64,000 nucleotides of DNA, from contig NZ_CP026994.1 in the NCBI RefSeq assembly GCF_013407165.1, forward strand, positions 770,187 to 834,186. The letters run 5' to 3'. The notes beneath the pieces were generated by a model, which saw only the letters and a list, made by a program, of their open reading frames with translations, was not told the DNA's origin and did no database searches. Below, piece by piece: positions 41,785 to 50,548 of this stretch (position 1 is its first letter; every line of letters starts with the position of its first letter). This stretch comes from Nitrosopumilus oxyclinae. Lineage in GTDB: Archaea > Thermoproteota > Nitrososphaeria > Nitrososphaerales > Nitrosopumilaceae. The translations under genes were made by a program, and so were the position numbers.

Positions 41785-42833
41785 TTATTTTTAGCAAAAT
41801 ATTCTTGTAATTTTTGTTTTTTCTCAGCCATATGAAATATTGACTCAGTATGTGTAAATGCATCTTTGTAAGATTTTTCAAAAAGCATAGCTTGCATTAA
41901 CATGTGATTTTCTGGAATTACAATTCCAGTTTGATCATCAGAGTACATCATTTGAATGGTATCGCCAATAGCAGTAGTCATGTTAGCATGAATGTGAATC
42001 ATGTTGGTGTCAGTAAAATTAAATCCCATATTTTGAGCATAGTCTCTTACATCCTTAGTACCTTTAGCAGTCCAAAGTGTTGCAACACCAAATTCATTTG
42101 TAAACACATCGTGGATTTCAGAGGGTTTTGGTGCAGTGTCTTTGAATCTAATATCCATTATGTGTAAGTGCATTTGTCTTGTAGGGACTTTGATTGCACG
42201 AACGTATAATGGCGCATCTTTGCCAAAATATAATTTAACGTCATCACCATGATGTGGTTTTTCAGTCATCTCTATGGTGTCAGAAACTTTTTTCTCAGTT
42301 TGCTCAATATCAGCCCATCTTCTCACTAGAGTAACATCGAATCTAACTAATTGATCACCAAACTTGTTTCGTAATGGTTCCAAAACTCTCCCCATTCCAG
42401 TAACATTACAGCTGCCTTGCATTACATGGTATTTTCCTAATGCCTGATTGTAATTTACTCGGGAATTAAACAATAATTCAGATACTGCCGCTGCACCTGT
42501 AGTGGATTCTCCACCTTGGTAAATTGCAGGGATTTTTTTTGGCTCGTAAAGATTTTTTTTATTTTTGTAACCATGCCCGCCAGGAGCAGCATCAATTACT
42601 AAATCGGATTGATCTAATGCAGATTCAATAGAACCTGAAATTTTATAATTTGAAAAAGAATCTAATTTTGATTCAGGAACATAAACATTTAGTCCTTTAG
42701 AGATTGCATCGTCTACTTTGCTGTCTGGAGAGTATTTTCCAATACCTACAACTGTAATTTCGGGGTCATCTTTTAGAAATGAAACAATTCTGCTTCCAAT
42801 AGAACCATATCCATTAACAAAGACTTTCTTCAT
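41781..42833 (-). CDS. gap: Type II (archaeal) glyceraldehyde-3-phosphate dehydrogenase
   Basis: A 350-residue NAD(P)-dependent enzyme of the archaeal class. The N-terminal Rossmann motif is VFVNGYGSIGSRIVSF. The catalytic Cys is in MQGSCNVTGMGRVLEPL (about residue 142), and HLHIMDIRF with WTAKGTKDVRDYAQ complete the signature. It interconverts glyceraldehyde-3-phosphate plus phosphate and 1,3-bisphosphoglycerate, in gluconeogenesis in autotrophic thaumarchaea. Normal length. ATG 42833; upstream DNA is shared with a divergent mini-gene. Confidence 0.92.
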   Translation of the reverse strand: MKKVFVNGYGSIGSRIVSFLKDDPEITVVGIGKYSPDSKVDDAISKGLNVYVPESKLDSFSNYKISGSIESALDQSDLVIDAAPGGHGYKNKKNLYEPKKIPAIYQGGESTTGAAAVSELLFNSRVNYNQALGKYHVMQGSCNVTGMGRVLEPLRNKFGDQLVRFDVTLVRRWADIEQTEKKVSDTIEMTEKPHHGDDVKLYFGKDAPLYVRAIKVPTRQMHLHIMDIRFKDTAPKPSEIHDVFTNEFGVATLWTAKGTKDVRDYAQNMGFNFTDTNMIHIHANMTTAIGDTIQMMYSDDQTGIVIPENHMLMQAMLFEKSYKDAFTHTESIFHMAEKKQKLQEYFAKNN

Positions 42834-42903
42834 AAATTAGATGCCCCAGACCCATTTATTTAGATTCCAATAACCTTAAGTTCAAAATTATCTTAGATAA
42901 CAT

Positions 42904-43053
42904 ATGGGGTTTTTGGGAAGATTCAAAAAAATACAAACTATTCCTGTACAACTTTCAGTAGAACACAAAAGATGTACAAACTGTAATCGTCTATTGTCAA
43001 AACACACTAAGAAAGAAATATGCTATTCATGTGATAAACATAAAGAATCATAG
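42904..43053 (+). CDS. Small zinc-ribbon protein
   Basis: A 49-residue protein with a basic N-terminus (MGFLGRFKKIQTIP) and RCTNCNRLL then EICYSCDKH, two Cys-x2-Cys pairs 16 residues apart, forming a zinc ribbon. Start at ATG 42904. Confidence 0.65.
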   Translation: MGFLGRFKKIQTIPVQLSVEHKRCTNCNRLLSKHTKKEICYSCDKHKES

Positions 43054-43080
43054 AGTCTAAACTCCAATACGCCCGTTCAT

Positions 43081-43233
43081 ATGGGAAGGAAAATCATGTA
43101 TTGTATGTCAACAGACAGAAAAATGTACAAATGCGTATGTGCTGACTGCGGAAAAGATTCCGAAGTTCCTTTTGAACCAAAAGAAGGAAGACCAGTATAT
43201 TGCAAAGAATGTTTACCAAAACATCAAAAATAG
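43081..43233 (+). CDS. CxxC-x17-CxxC zinc-ribbon protein
   Basis: A 50-residue protein with YKCVCADCGKDSEVPF then EGRPVYCKECLPKH. This matches the small CxxC-x17-CxxC family known from Methanosarcina (TIGR04272-like). It is 27 nt downstream of another zinc-ribbon mini-gene. Confidence 0.78.
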   Translation: MGRKIMYCMSTDRKMYKCVCADCGKDSEVPFEPKEGRPVYCKECLPKHQK

Positions 43234-43335
43234 AAAATTTAGATTAGTTTCGTTTGATTAATTTTAAACTTGATTATTTTCAATTATTCTTATTTTTTTT
43301 TCTAAATCATAGTTAGATTTGGTTAAAAAATAAAA

Positions 43336-43587
43336 TTGAGGTTCTATCATCAGTTTAGAGAAAAACACGCTTATGTAGACATAGAATTTCTAAAATCTGT
43401 GGACTGCATAGTATGTAATAAAAAGAAAGAAGATTTTGCAGTATGGAATAATAAAATAGTCATTGCAGCAACATATGATTCAGAAATACAAGATCATGAA
43501 AATATTCGTAAAATGGATGCAAAATCAATTATTTGTCATGACTGCATGCAATCAATAATTAACCAAGTAAATGAGAATAGAAAATAA
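43336..43587 (+). CDS. Zinc-ribbon-like protein
   Basis: An 83-residue protein with VDCIVCNKKKEDFAVW near the middle and IICHDCMQSII near the end, two Cys-x2-Cys pairs about 36 residues apart. The start is TTG 43336, after a T-rich stretch (about 43290-43300) that may end the previous transcript. Function unknown. Confidence 0.65.
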   Translation: MRFYHQFREKHAYVDIEFLKSVDCIVCNKKKEDFAVWNNKIVIAATYDSEIQDHENIRKMDAKSIICHDCMQSIINQVNENRK

Positions 43588-43624
43588 ATCAATACTATTA
43601 TGTCGTGAAGGATCATAGTGGATT

Positions 43625-43933
43625 ATGGTTAAATCATTAGGCGATTATAATAAAGAAAAATCATCGTCATCAGATGTTAATAACATTACATGGACAAAGA
43701 AAAAACCTGTAGATGTGGATAAACCAAGAAATAATAATAAAAAGAAAATTTCACCAACAAATATCATCTATTCAAAAAACAATAAACCATCAAAAACAAT
43801 TAAAAAAATTTACAAAATTGAAGATATTTCATCTGAAGAAAAAACAAAAAATGACATATCAGATAGAATGTTTGAAAAATCATCAGTAAATAATTCTAAA
43901 ATAAAGCCAAGTTTTAAAAGACCTGCAAGATGA
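43625..43933 (+). CDS. Low-complexity K/N/S-rich hypothetical protein
   Basis: A 102-residue, highly basic, apparently disordered protein dominated by Lys, Asn and Ser (WTKKKPVDVDKPRNNNKKKI, FEKSSVNNSKIKPSFKRPAR). It starts 37 nt after the previous gene. Such composition suggests nucleic-acid contact or a disordered linker; no family assigned. Confidence 0.5.
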   Translation: MVKSLGDYNKEKSSSSDVNNITWTKKKPVDVDKPRNNNKKKISPTNIIYSKNNKPSKTIKKIYKIEDISSEEKTKNDISDRMFEKSSVNNSKIKPSFKRPAR

Positions 43934-43978
43934 TCCAACCATCAATACTCTTAAGTTAACTACAAACTCAATAAAATT

Positions 43979-44104
43979 ATGGATGACGAAAAGTTCTTTA
44001 TTTGTAAAAATTGTGGAACTGAATTTCCATCAAAAGAAATAAGACTCTACTGTAAAGTTTGTAAATCAAATTTAGATAAAACAGGTAACTTGCCAAAAAT
44101 ATAG
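43979..44104 (+). CDS. Small zinc-ribbon protein
   Basis: A 41-residue protein with FICKNCGTEFPS then LYCKVCKSNL, a classic two-knuckle zinc ribbon. ATG 43979. One of a run of such mini-genes between 42904 and 44104. Confidence 0.7.
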   Translation: MDDEKFFICKNCGTEFPSKEIRLYCKVCKSNLDKTGNLPKI

Positions 44105-44143
44105 TGTGTAAAACCATAATAATCGTATAATTTAATTAAAATC

Positions 44144-44215
44144 ATGTCATCATTTATGAAAATATCCATAGCAATAGTTGTAATTGCATTTATCATAGTG
44201 TTTGTAACCCTTTAA
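44144..44215 (+). CDS. Single-membrane-helix micro-protein
   Basis: A 23-residue reading frame (MSSFMKISIAIVVIAFIIVF plus VTL), essentially one membrane helix. It has a TATAATTTAATTAA-type A/T box about 20 nt upstream and sits between genes on the same strand. Similar stand-alone helices are at 58101-58205 and 62817-62936. Confidence 0.4.
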   Translation: MSSFMKISIAIVVIAFIIVFVTL

Positions 44216-44239
44216 TCTCAGAAATAACATAATCACATA

Positions 44240-44542
44240 ATGGGATTTTTGTCAAATTTCAAAAAAGATATCCATTCATCAAAAAGAGAAAAAGCTGCTC
44301 AAATGAATGGAAAACATCTCAAAGGATTACTAAAGAAATTCAAAGAAGAAAGAGACAGAATAGAAAAAGAAACTGGGGTTAGACCTCAAATTGATGATAG
44401 CACACAAATGTTTATGCAAAAAATTCTAAATGTTTGGATAGATGAAGGTAAAAACATAGATGAAGAGAAGTTTTGGAAAGAGGTGGATCATTATAGACAA
44501 TTTACCCATGCTGTAGAATTTTATGAAAATAATCATCAATAA
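44240..44542 (+). CDS. Small basic helical hypothetical protein
   Basis: A 100-residue helical protein (KREKAAQMNGKHLKGLLKKF, ETGVRPQIDDSTQMFMQKIL, KFWKEVDHYRQFTHAVEFYE). No recognised domain, membrane helix or metal site. ATG 44240. Confidence 0.6.
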   Translation: MGFLSNFKKDIHSSKREKAAQMNGKHLKGLLKKFKEERDRIEKETGVRPQIDDSTQMFMQKILNVWIDEGKNIDEEKFWKEVDHYRQFTHAVEFYENNHQ

Positions 44543-44660
44543 TATGAAATTTGGAATGAAATGAAATCATCATAATTTTGCATAAAATAATAGACTGAAA
44601 GGAAAATTTTCATGACGTACTAACATATAATCACAAATCAGGCTTTAACAATTATTAAAA

Positions 44661-46487
44661 TTGGACAAAAATTCAATCATCTCAAAACTAGCTCAGGCTA
44701 TAGATCAATCAAAAGGAGATGAAGGTAGAAATCAATACTTGTTGAAAAGACTTAGGAATGATAGAGACATTACAAATTCAGATAGACAGTATTTAGAGAA
44801 AATTTTAGAATTAAGAATTTCCAGCATTGACAATGAAACAATCAAGGAAAAAACAATAATTCGGAAAAAAGACAATACTGTTTTTTTAAATCCAAAAATG
44901 ATCAAATGTAATTCTTGTGAAAAAATAATTAAACTTGAAGAAAAATCATTAAGATTTCAAAACAATTGGTATCATGAATTATGTGCAAAACCAATTTTAG
45001 AAAAAACTAAACCAGAAATTACTAAAAATGTAAAAACTCCAAAAAAGAAACTAGATTTAATTCAAGTGGGATTAGTTGTAGCAATTGTTGGATTTCTTGT
45101 AACAAGTGTTTTTTTCATTTTAGGACCTCTAAGTATGATTGCTATGGGTATTGGCGGAGTAATCACCCTATATCACATAGTTGGAGCTACAGGAGAGCTA
45201 TACTCTAAAAATAAAACTGGAAAACGTGCACCATCAGTGTTTTTGGTGTTTCTTTTAGGTTCCCCATTTGTCATTGGAGGGATGATTGCATTTGAAGGAT
45301 ACACAATGTTAGAATCACCTGTAAGAATAATTTTGTTATGGGCACTAACTATCTCATTTTGGTCAACAATGTTGTTTGTACCTATGGCAGTCATAAGCAA
45401 GTATCGAGAAGATAATCAACAAGTTGTAAAAACATACCCAAAAATATCAATCATAATTCCAGCTTATAATGAAGAAAAAGTAATTGCAAATACAATTGAA
45501 GGGTTACTAGAAACAAAATACCCAAATAAAGAAATTATTTTTGTAGATGATGGTAGTAGTGATTCAACATTATCAATAGCATCAAGATATAAAAAACAAA
45601 TTCTTGTATTGCATAAAGAAAACGGAGGTAAAGCTACTGCACTAAATTATGGAACTGTATATGCAAAAGGCGAGATCATAGTAATAGTTGATGCAGATAC
45701 AATTATTGGAAGAAATGCTCTAAAAGAGATTGTAAAAGGATTTGAAGTAAATGAACATGTTGCAGCAGTTGCCGGCAACATAAAAGTAAGAAACAGAAAT
45801 AACATATTAACAAAATGTCAAGCATTAGAATACATAACTGGAATTCAAATTATCCGAAGAGCTTTTGATATATTTGGATCAATTACTATAGTACCAGGAG
45901 CATTAGGTGCATTTAGAAAATCATTTTTGATAGAGGCCGGAGCATACGGTAAAGATACGATTGTCGAGGATTTTGATCAAACAATAAAACTTCTAAAAGC
46001 AGGTCTAATTACACAAGGAAGTAGTAAAGCTACAGCCTATACTGAAGCACCAAATACAATGAAAGACTTTGTTGCTCAAAGAAAACGATGGTATAGAGGA
46101 AACATTCAGGTACTAAAAAGACATTCAGATGCTTTAACCAATCCCAGATTTGGACATCTGCAAAGACTATCCCTACCATACCTATTCCTAGGAATGGTTG
46201 TTACTCCAATCATTGGTTTTATTGCTACAATTAATGCCATAATAGGCGTCATTATGGGGGATGGTTTGTATATTTTACAAATATCTTTAATTTTTGTTGT
46301 TGTGCACTATCTAATGACGGCATTAGCATTGAGAATTGATAATGAGGATCCCAAGTTACTCCTCTATACAATATTTTTAGTATACGGGTTCAAACAGGTT
46401 GTAGACTATTTGTTACTAAAAGCAATTATAGAACAATTAAGAAACAAGAAAGCTACTTGGACAAGTGCGAAAAGAATTGGAGTGTAA
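44661..46487 (+). CDS. Processive membrane glycosyltransferase family 2 (cellulose/PNAG synthase-like) with N-terminal Cys motif
   Basis: A 608-residue protein from TTG 44661. The N-terminal cytosolic part carries MIKCNSCEKIIKLEEKSLRF then WYHELC, a LIM-like half zinc site. Two or three membrane helices follow (about 132-245). The GT2 catalytic domain (about 258-490) has IIIPAYNEEKV, FVDDGSSD, VIVDADT, the catalytic VEDFDQT and QRKRWYRG, the full D, DxD, TED-like and QxxRW set of processive synthases (BcsA, PgaC, HasA). C-terminal helices (about 510-600) form the translocation channel. The following gene encodes a secreted deacetylase-like protein. Together they suggest synthesis and modification of an exopolysaccharide, perhaps a GlcNAc polymer. 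Confidence 0.85.
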   Translation: MDKNSIISKLAQAIDQSKGDEGRNQYLLKRLRNDRDITNSDRQYLEKILELRISSIDNETIKEKTIIRKKDNTVFLNPKMIKCNSCEKIIKLEEKSLRFQNNWYHELCAKPILEKTKPEITKNVKTPKKKLDLIQVGLVVAIVGFLVTSVFFILGPLSMIAMGIGGVITLYHIVGATGELYSKNKTGKRAPSVFLVFLLGSPFVIGGMIAFEGYTMLESPVRIILLWALTISFWSTMLFVPMAVISKYREDNQQVVKTYPKISIIIPAYNEEKVIANTIEGLLETKYPNKEIIFVDDGSSDSTLSIASRYKKQILVLHKENGGKATALNYGTVYAKGEIIVIVDADTIIGRNALKEIVKGFEVNEHVAAVAGNIKVRNRNNILTKCQALEYITGIQIIRRAFDIFGSITIVPGALGAFRKSFLIEAGAYGKDTIVEDFDQTIKLLKAGLITQGSSKATAYTEAPNTMKDFVAQRKRWYRGNIQVLKRHSDALTNPRFGHLQRLSLPYLFLGMVVTPIIGFIATINAIIGVIMGDGLYILQISLIFVVVHYLMTALALRIDNEDPKLLLYTIFLVYGFKQVVDYLLLKAIIEQLRNKKATWTSAKRIGV

Positions 46488-46488
46488 G

Positions 46489-49203
46489 ATGTTATTTAAT
46501 AAAAAATGTATAGTGTTATCCATCATCATATCACTTGTTTTACTAATACCACATGAACAAATTTTGGCAGAAGAAAATGAAATTGTTGAAGTTGAAATCA
46601 AATACACAAATGGTGATAGAGCAGATTTTAACGATATGGAGGTAAAAATATTTCAAGACTTTGATAAAGTACCAATACTAGAAAAAAAAATAGAAAGTAA
46701 TCCTGAAAAAATTTTATTGCCAATAAACCATCGCTATAAAATTGAAGTTTATGTTAATGGGATGTATGCCGATGTAGGATATATTCAATTAAATAATAAT
46801 CCTGAAAAACTAAACATAATCATTCCATTATCAGGAGGTTTAAAGTTTGAAGTTTATTATAAAAATGGAAATCCGATCAAAGATGCAACAGTAATTATAA
46901 AATCCCAAGACAATGTGGAATGGAGAAAAGGGTTAACAAATGATAAAGGTGAAACAACACGGTATTGGATTCAATCCACTACAAAACAAGATGAACATTA
47001 TATTGCAGATGTGTATTTAGGAGAAATTTTTATCACTTCGGATTATCCCATTAAATTACAAGCTGGATTATCACTTGATAAAAAAATAAATACAAATTTG
47101 CAAGAAGTTTTAGAAGAATTAATTACAGTTAATTTGTATTCAGGTACAAAAAAAATTACATCAAATGATGGAAATTATAAAGTGTCGTTAGTAAATTCAG
47201 TTGGAAAAACTGTCACTACATCAGATGTAAATTTTAGAGGAGATGCCCAATTTTCGAATCTAAAAACGGGAATGTATTCTATTAAAATAAGTAGTGAAAA
47301 CAATGCAGAAAATAAATATTGGCCAGAAAATAAAATACCATTAGTAGGAAATGTAAATCATTTCAACATCTACAAACATACACCTAAAATGATTGAAAAT
47401 GAAAATCCGTTACTCGAATGTAACTGTATTGCATTCAGACTTGATGATATACAAGATTATTGGTTAGCAGACACACAAATTGAAATGATAAAATTGTTTG
47501 AAGAAGAAAACATACCACTTACAATTGGGGTAATTGGAGGCCTCATAGGAAATGATCAAAAGATCACATCAGTAATCAAAGAAACATTACTAAATAATAA
47601 TACAGAAATTTCAAATCATAGTTGGAATAATGACGCTCTAACAACCGTTAGTAAAGAAACACAAGAAAAATACATCCTAGATACAAATGAAAAAATATTT
47701 GAAATTTTCGGAGTAATACCAACATCATTCATCCCTCCTCAGAATTTGTATAATGACAATACAGTTGAAATTTTAAAAGAAAATGGATTTACCCATTTAA
47801 CATCACATATTAAAGAAAATAGTAGAATTTTTGTAGAAAATGAATTTCATAATATCCCTGCAACAACAGAAACAGGCGTCCTAATTAATGGAAAAGATTG
47901 GGTACTTAATGAAACAAGTGAAATTGAATCAGAAATAATCAAGAGCATTAATCAAAAAGGATATGCCATAATCATGATGCATCCACAAGGGTTTACAATT
48001 AAAAACGAAGAAATTTATGCAGAACCAAATCAAAAAGCCCTTTTGGAATTAAAAATATTATTGGGTAACGTATCCACATTAGATTCAAAATTTGTAAAGT
48101 TAAGTGAAATTAAAAAGAACAGCACTCAAAATAATTATCAAGAAAATACACATCAAACTCCAATAAACAATACAAACGTAGAGAAGGTTAAAAATACAAT
48201 CGACACCTGTAATTGTGTATCTTTTAGATTAGATGGGGTACAAGATTATTGGTTAAACAATATTCAAATTGAAATTATGAATGTATTTATTGAAAATAAA
48301 ATTCCTTTAACAGTTGGGATTATTGCAGATGCCTTTGGAAATGATCAAAAAATTACTTCATTTGTAAAAGAAAATACAAGCAAGAATGGAAAAATTTTAG
48401 AAGTTGCAACTAAAGGGATTGGATTAACGCCATATACCAATTATGACAAAGATGAACAAAATCAAAATCTAAAAGAATCAATAGAGAGAATTGAATCAGT
48501 AGTAGGTGTCGCTCCACATATTTTCATACCTCCAAGTAACGTGGCAAATTCAGACACTCTTAAAATATTAGAAGAAAATAAAATTACTCATATCAGTACT
48601 AGTCTAGTAAATGAAGAAAACCCCACATTTGCATTAAAAGGGGAAAACATCTACAGATTCCCACAAATAACTGCAACAGGGAAATTTAATCCAACATCAA
48701 ATATCTATGAAGGAAGAAACTCACAGCAAGTGGTAAATGAATTAATTGACGGAGTCAAGAATTACGGATTTGGAATAATAACAATTCAACCACAAGAATT
48801 CGCCACTGTCATTAATTCAACATATACAAACTCTGTGAATAAAAATCAAATTAATGAATTAATAAAAATCATTGATGAAATTGATGAAAAAGGGTACAAA
48901 ATTGTACCAATTGGAAAGATCAATTCTAATTTAATAATAGTTGTTCCACAGTGGATTAAAAATAATGCAGGGTGGTGGGCAGATGGTTCAATTGATGACA
49001 AAACATTTGTGCAAGGAATAGAGTATCTAGTTAAAGAAAAAATAATTCATGTTAATGATAAATCTCAAACGTCAAAAATAGAACAAAACATTCCACAGTG
49101 GATTAAAAATAATGCAGGGTGGTGGGCAGATGGTTCAATTGATGACAAAACATTTGTGCAAGGAATAGAGTATCTAGTTAAGAATGGAATTATTTTGTAT
49201 TGA
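46489..49203 (+). CDS. Secreted protein with two NodB polysaccharide-deacetylase-like domains and WW-type C-terminal repeats
   Basis: 904 residues from ATG 46489, 1 nt after the glycosyltransferase stop. Signal peptide about 1-26 (cut near LAEE). A beta-rich region spans about 27-300. Deacetylase-like domain 1 (about 311-540) has FRLDDIQ with the Asp pair and SNHSWNN with one of the two metal His. Domain 2 (about 574-800) has FRLDGVQ, losing the second Asp, and EVATKG where the His motif should be, so it looks inactive. The C-terminus has two modules starting QWIKNNAGWWADGSIDDKTF, typical of thaumarchaeal surface proteins. It probably trims or binds the polymer made by its neighbour. Confidence 0.8.
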   Translation: MLFNKKCIVLSIIISLVLLIPHEQILAEENEIVEVEIKYTNGDRADFNDMEVKIFQDFDKVPILEKKIESNPEKILLPINHRYKIEVYVNGMYADVGYIQLNNNPEKLNIIIPLSGGLKFEVYYKNGNPIKDATVIIKSQDNVEWRKGLTNDKGETTRYWIQSTTKQDEHYIADVYLGEIFITSDYPIKLQAGLSLDKKINTNLQEVLEELITVNLYSGTKKITSNDGNYKVSLVNSVGKTVTTSDVNFRGDAQFSNLKTGMYSIKISSENNAENKYWPENKIPLVGNVNHFNIYKHTPKMIENENPLLECNCIAFRLDDIQDYWLADTQIEMIKLFEEENIPLTIGVIGGLIGNDQKITSVIKETLLNNNTEISNHSWNNDALTTVSKETQEKYILDTNEKIFEIFGVIPTSFIPPQNLYNDNTVEILKENGFTHLTSHIKENSRIFVENEFHNIPATTETGVLINGKDWVLNETSEIESEIIKSINQKGYAIIMMHPQGFTIKNEEIYAEPNQKALLELKILLGNVSTLDSKFVKLSEIKKNSTQNNYQENTHQTPINNTNVEKVKNTIDTCNCVSFRLDGVQDYWLNNIQIEIMNVFIENKIPLTVGIIADAFGNDQKITSFVKENTSKNGKILEVATKGIGLTPYTNYDKDEQNQNLKESIERIESVVGVAPHIFIPPSNVANSDTLKILEENKITHISTSLVNEENPTFALKGENIYRFPQITATGKFNPTSNIYEGRNSQQVVNELIDGVKNYGFGIITIQPQEFATVINSTYTNSVNKNQINELIKIIDEIDEKGYKIVPIGKINSNLIIVVPQWIKNNAGWWADGSIDDKTFVQGIEYLVKEKIIHVNDKSQTSKIEQNIPQWIKNNAGWWADGSIDDKTFVQGIEYLVKNGIILY
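48944..49034 (+). repeat. 91-bp exact direct repeat, copy 1
   Basis: Identical base for base to 49091-49181 (offset 147 bp). Encodes the WIKNNAGWWADGSIDDKTF module. Exact identity, including third codon positions, indicates a very recent duplication or ongoing conversion. Confidence 0.9.
49091..49181 (+). repeat. 91-bp exact direct repeat, copy 2
   Basis: Second copy of the WW-type module, ending just before the stop codon at 49203. Confidence 0.9.
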
Positions 49204-50146
49204 GAACTTTGTAATTTACACTTGATTTCCAACGTGCTTCTTCAAGTTTAAATCTACTTTCACATTTCAAACAAATGTAACTAGTTGAAATTTCAGGAGA
49301 AAGTCCACCACAATCATTGCAAATGTAATGGTTTTGCATTACTCTGTAATCCACACCTAATGCTTTAATTTCCTTTTTACAGTTTGGACAAAGTTCATTT
49401 TCATAAGTACTTTCTTCTGTAATATTACCACAATCATAATGTTCAATTAATTTACCTAATTTGAAATTTGAACTTTTACAAGTAGGACAAAAGAATACCT
49501 GAGATGTTCGTATAGAATCACATTGATTGCAAGCAATTTCTTTTTTATTGTCTAGTTGAACTATTTTTCCTTTTGTTTCTAGCTTTTTCAAATAAGTTAC
49601 AATAAATTCATTTGAAAACCCAAGGATCTGTTCAATTTTATTCAAACTAATTTGATTATTAGTTTTTAAAATAAAATCAATATGTTCTATAATTTTCTCT
49701 TCATCTATATCATCTTCTTGAGATGTACTAGTTCTGGGAGACTTTTTTTCCAAATATGATTCTTCTTCTTCCAATATTGTGATAATTTTTTCAACTTCAT
49801 TGAAATGGATTGGTTTTTGAAGATAGTGATATGCACCCAATCCAATTACTTCTTTAATTGTGTCTTCGTCTTTGCTATTTGCTGTTTCAATTATAATTTT
49901 TGTAAAAGGTTTTATCGGCAATATCTGAGACATTATGGAATTTGCAGTACTATCAGGAAGATTATAATCCAAAAATATTAACGGAGTGATATCTTTTTCA
50001 ACAAATTGTTTGAATAGAGATATCCCAGCATGTCCAGACTCGGCGGTTTTGATATCTGTATAACCTAGTTTTTTCATAAATTCAGCTAGCAACATACCAA
50101 CAGCAGGACTATCTTCAATAATTAAAACAGAGTTTTTTGATTTCAA
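49190..50146 (-). CDS. Response regulator with winged-helix and TackOD1-like zinc-ribbon output
   Basis: A 318-residue protein. The receiver (about 1-120) has VLIIEDSPA, phospho-Asp in LIFLDYNLPD, IIIETA and the Lys in YLQKPI. A winged-helix-like region follows (about 145-205: ISLNKIEQILGFSNEFIVTY). Three to four zinc knuckles come next (CNQCD/CPTCK, CPNCK, CNDCGG/CLKCE, about 208-300). This order matches the Thaumarchaeal output domain 1 (TackOD1) regulators. Role: signal-responsive regulation, target unknown. The 3' end overlaps the convergent deacetylase-like gene by 14 nt. Confidence 0.85.
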   Translation of the reverse strand: MKSKNSVLIIEDSPAVGMLLAEFMKKLGYTDIKTAESGHAGISLFKQFVEKDITPLIFLDYNLPDSTANSIMSQILPIKPFTKIIIETANSKDEDTIKEVIGLGAYHYLQKPIHFNEVEKIITILEEEESYLEKKSPRTSTSQEDDIDEEKIIEHIDFILKTNNQISLNKIEQILGFSNEFIVTYLKKLETKGKIVQLDNKKEIACNQCDSIRTSQVFFCPTCKSSNFKLGKLIEHYDCGNITEESTYENELCPNCKKEIKALGVDYRVMQNHYICNDCGGLSPEISTSYICLKCESRFKLEEARWKSSVNYKVLNTK

Positions 50147-50189
50147 TAACTATCTACCAATTATAACTAAAATAAAAACTGTTTATAAA

Positions 50190-50482
50190 ATGAAACATGT
50201 ATTATTGTACACTCAGCATAAATTTCTTCATCATTTTACAATTATTGTTTCATTCACGACAAGTTTATCAATTTTAGTTGAAATTATGCATTTAGATCAA
50301 ATACAACAATTCAAGTTATAATTACAAATTATAAAAATCAAAGAAGGGCTATTTCTGTTAAAATTGTAAACAATATAGAATTGTATGAAACAAAGTACAT
50401 TTTTCCAGATAATTCAAAAAAAGATTATCAATTTCAGAAAATAAAAATTCAGGATAAAAAATATCGTAAATATTTACTTTAG
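50190..50482 (+). pseudogene. Possible degraded reading frame
   Basis: In this otherwise gene-free 400-bp stretch, one frame runs from ATG 50190 (MKHVLLYTQHKFLHHFTIIV...) to a TAA at about 50319. A second frame overlapping its end reads NYAFRSNTTIQVIITNYKNQ and continues to a TAG at 50480-50482. A single frameshift near 50285 would join them into about 95 codons. This could be a broken gene or chance open frames in A/T-rich DNA. Confidence 0.22.
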
Positions 50483-50548
50483 GGGAGACCATCAGATAAT
50501 TGAAAATGGAACAAAAGACTAAATGTACCAAAACAATTTTGATTTCTA

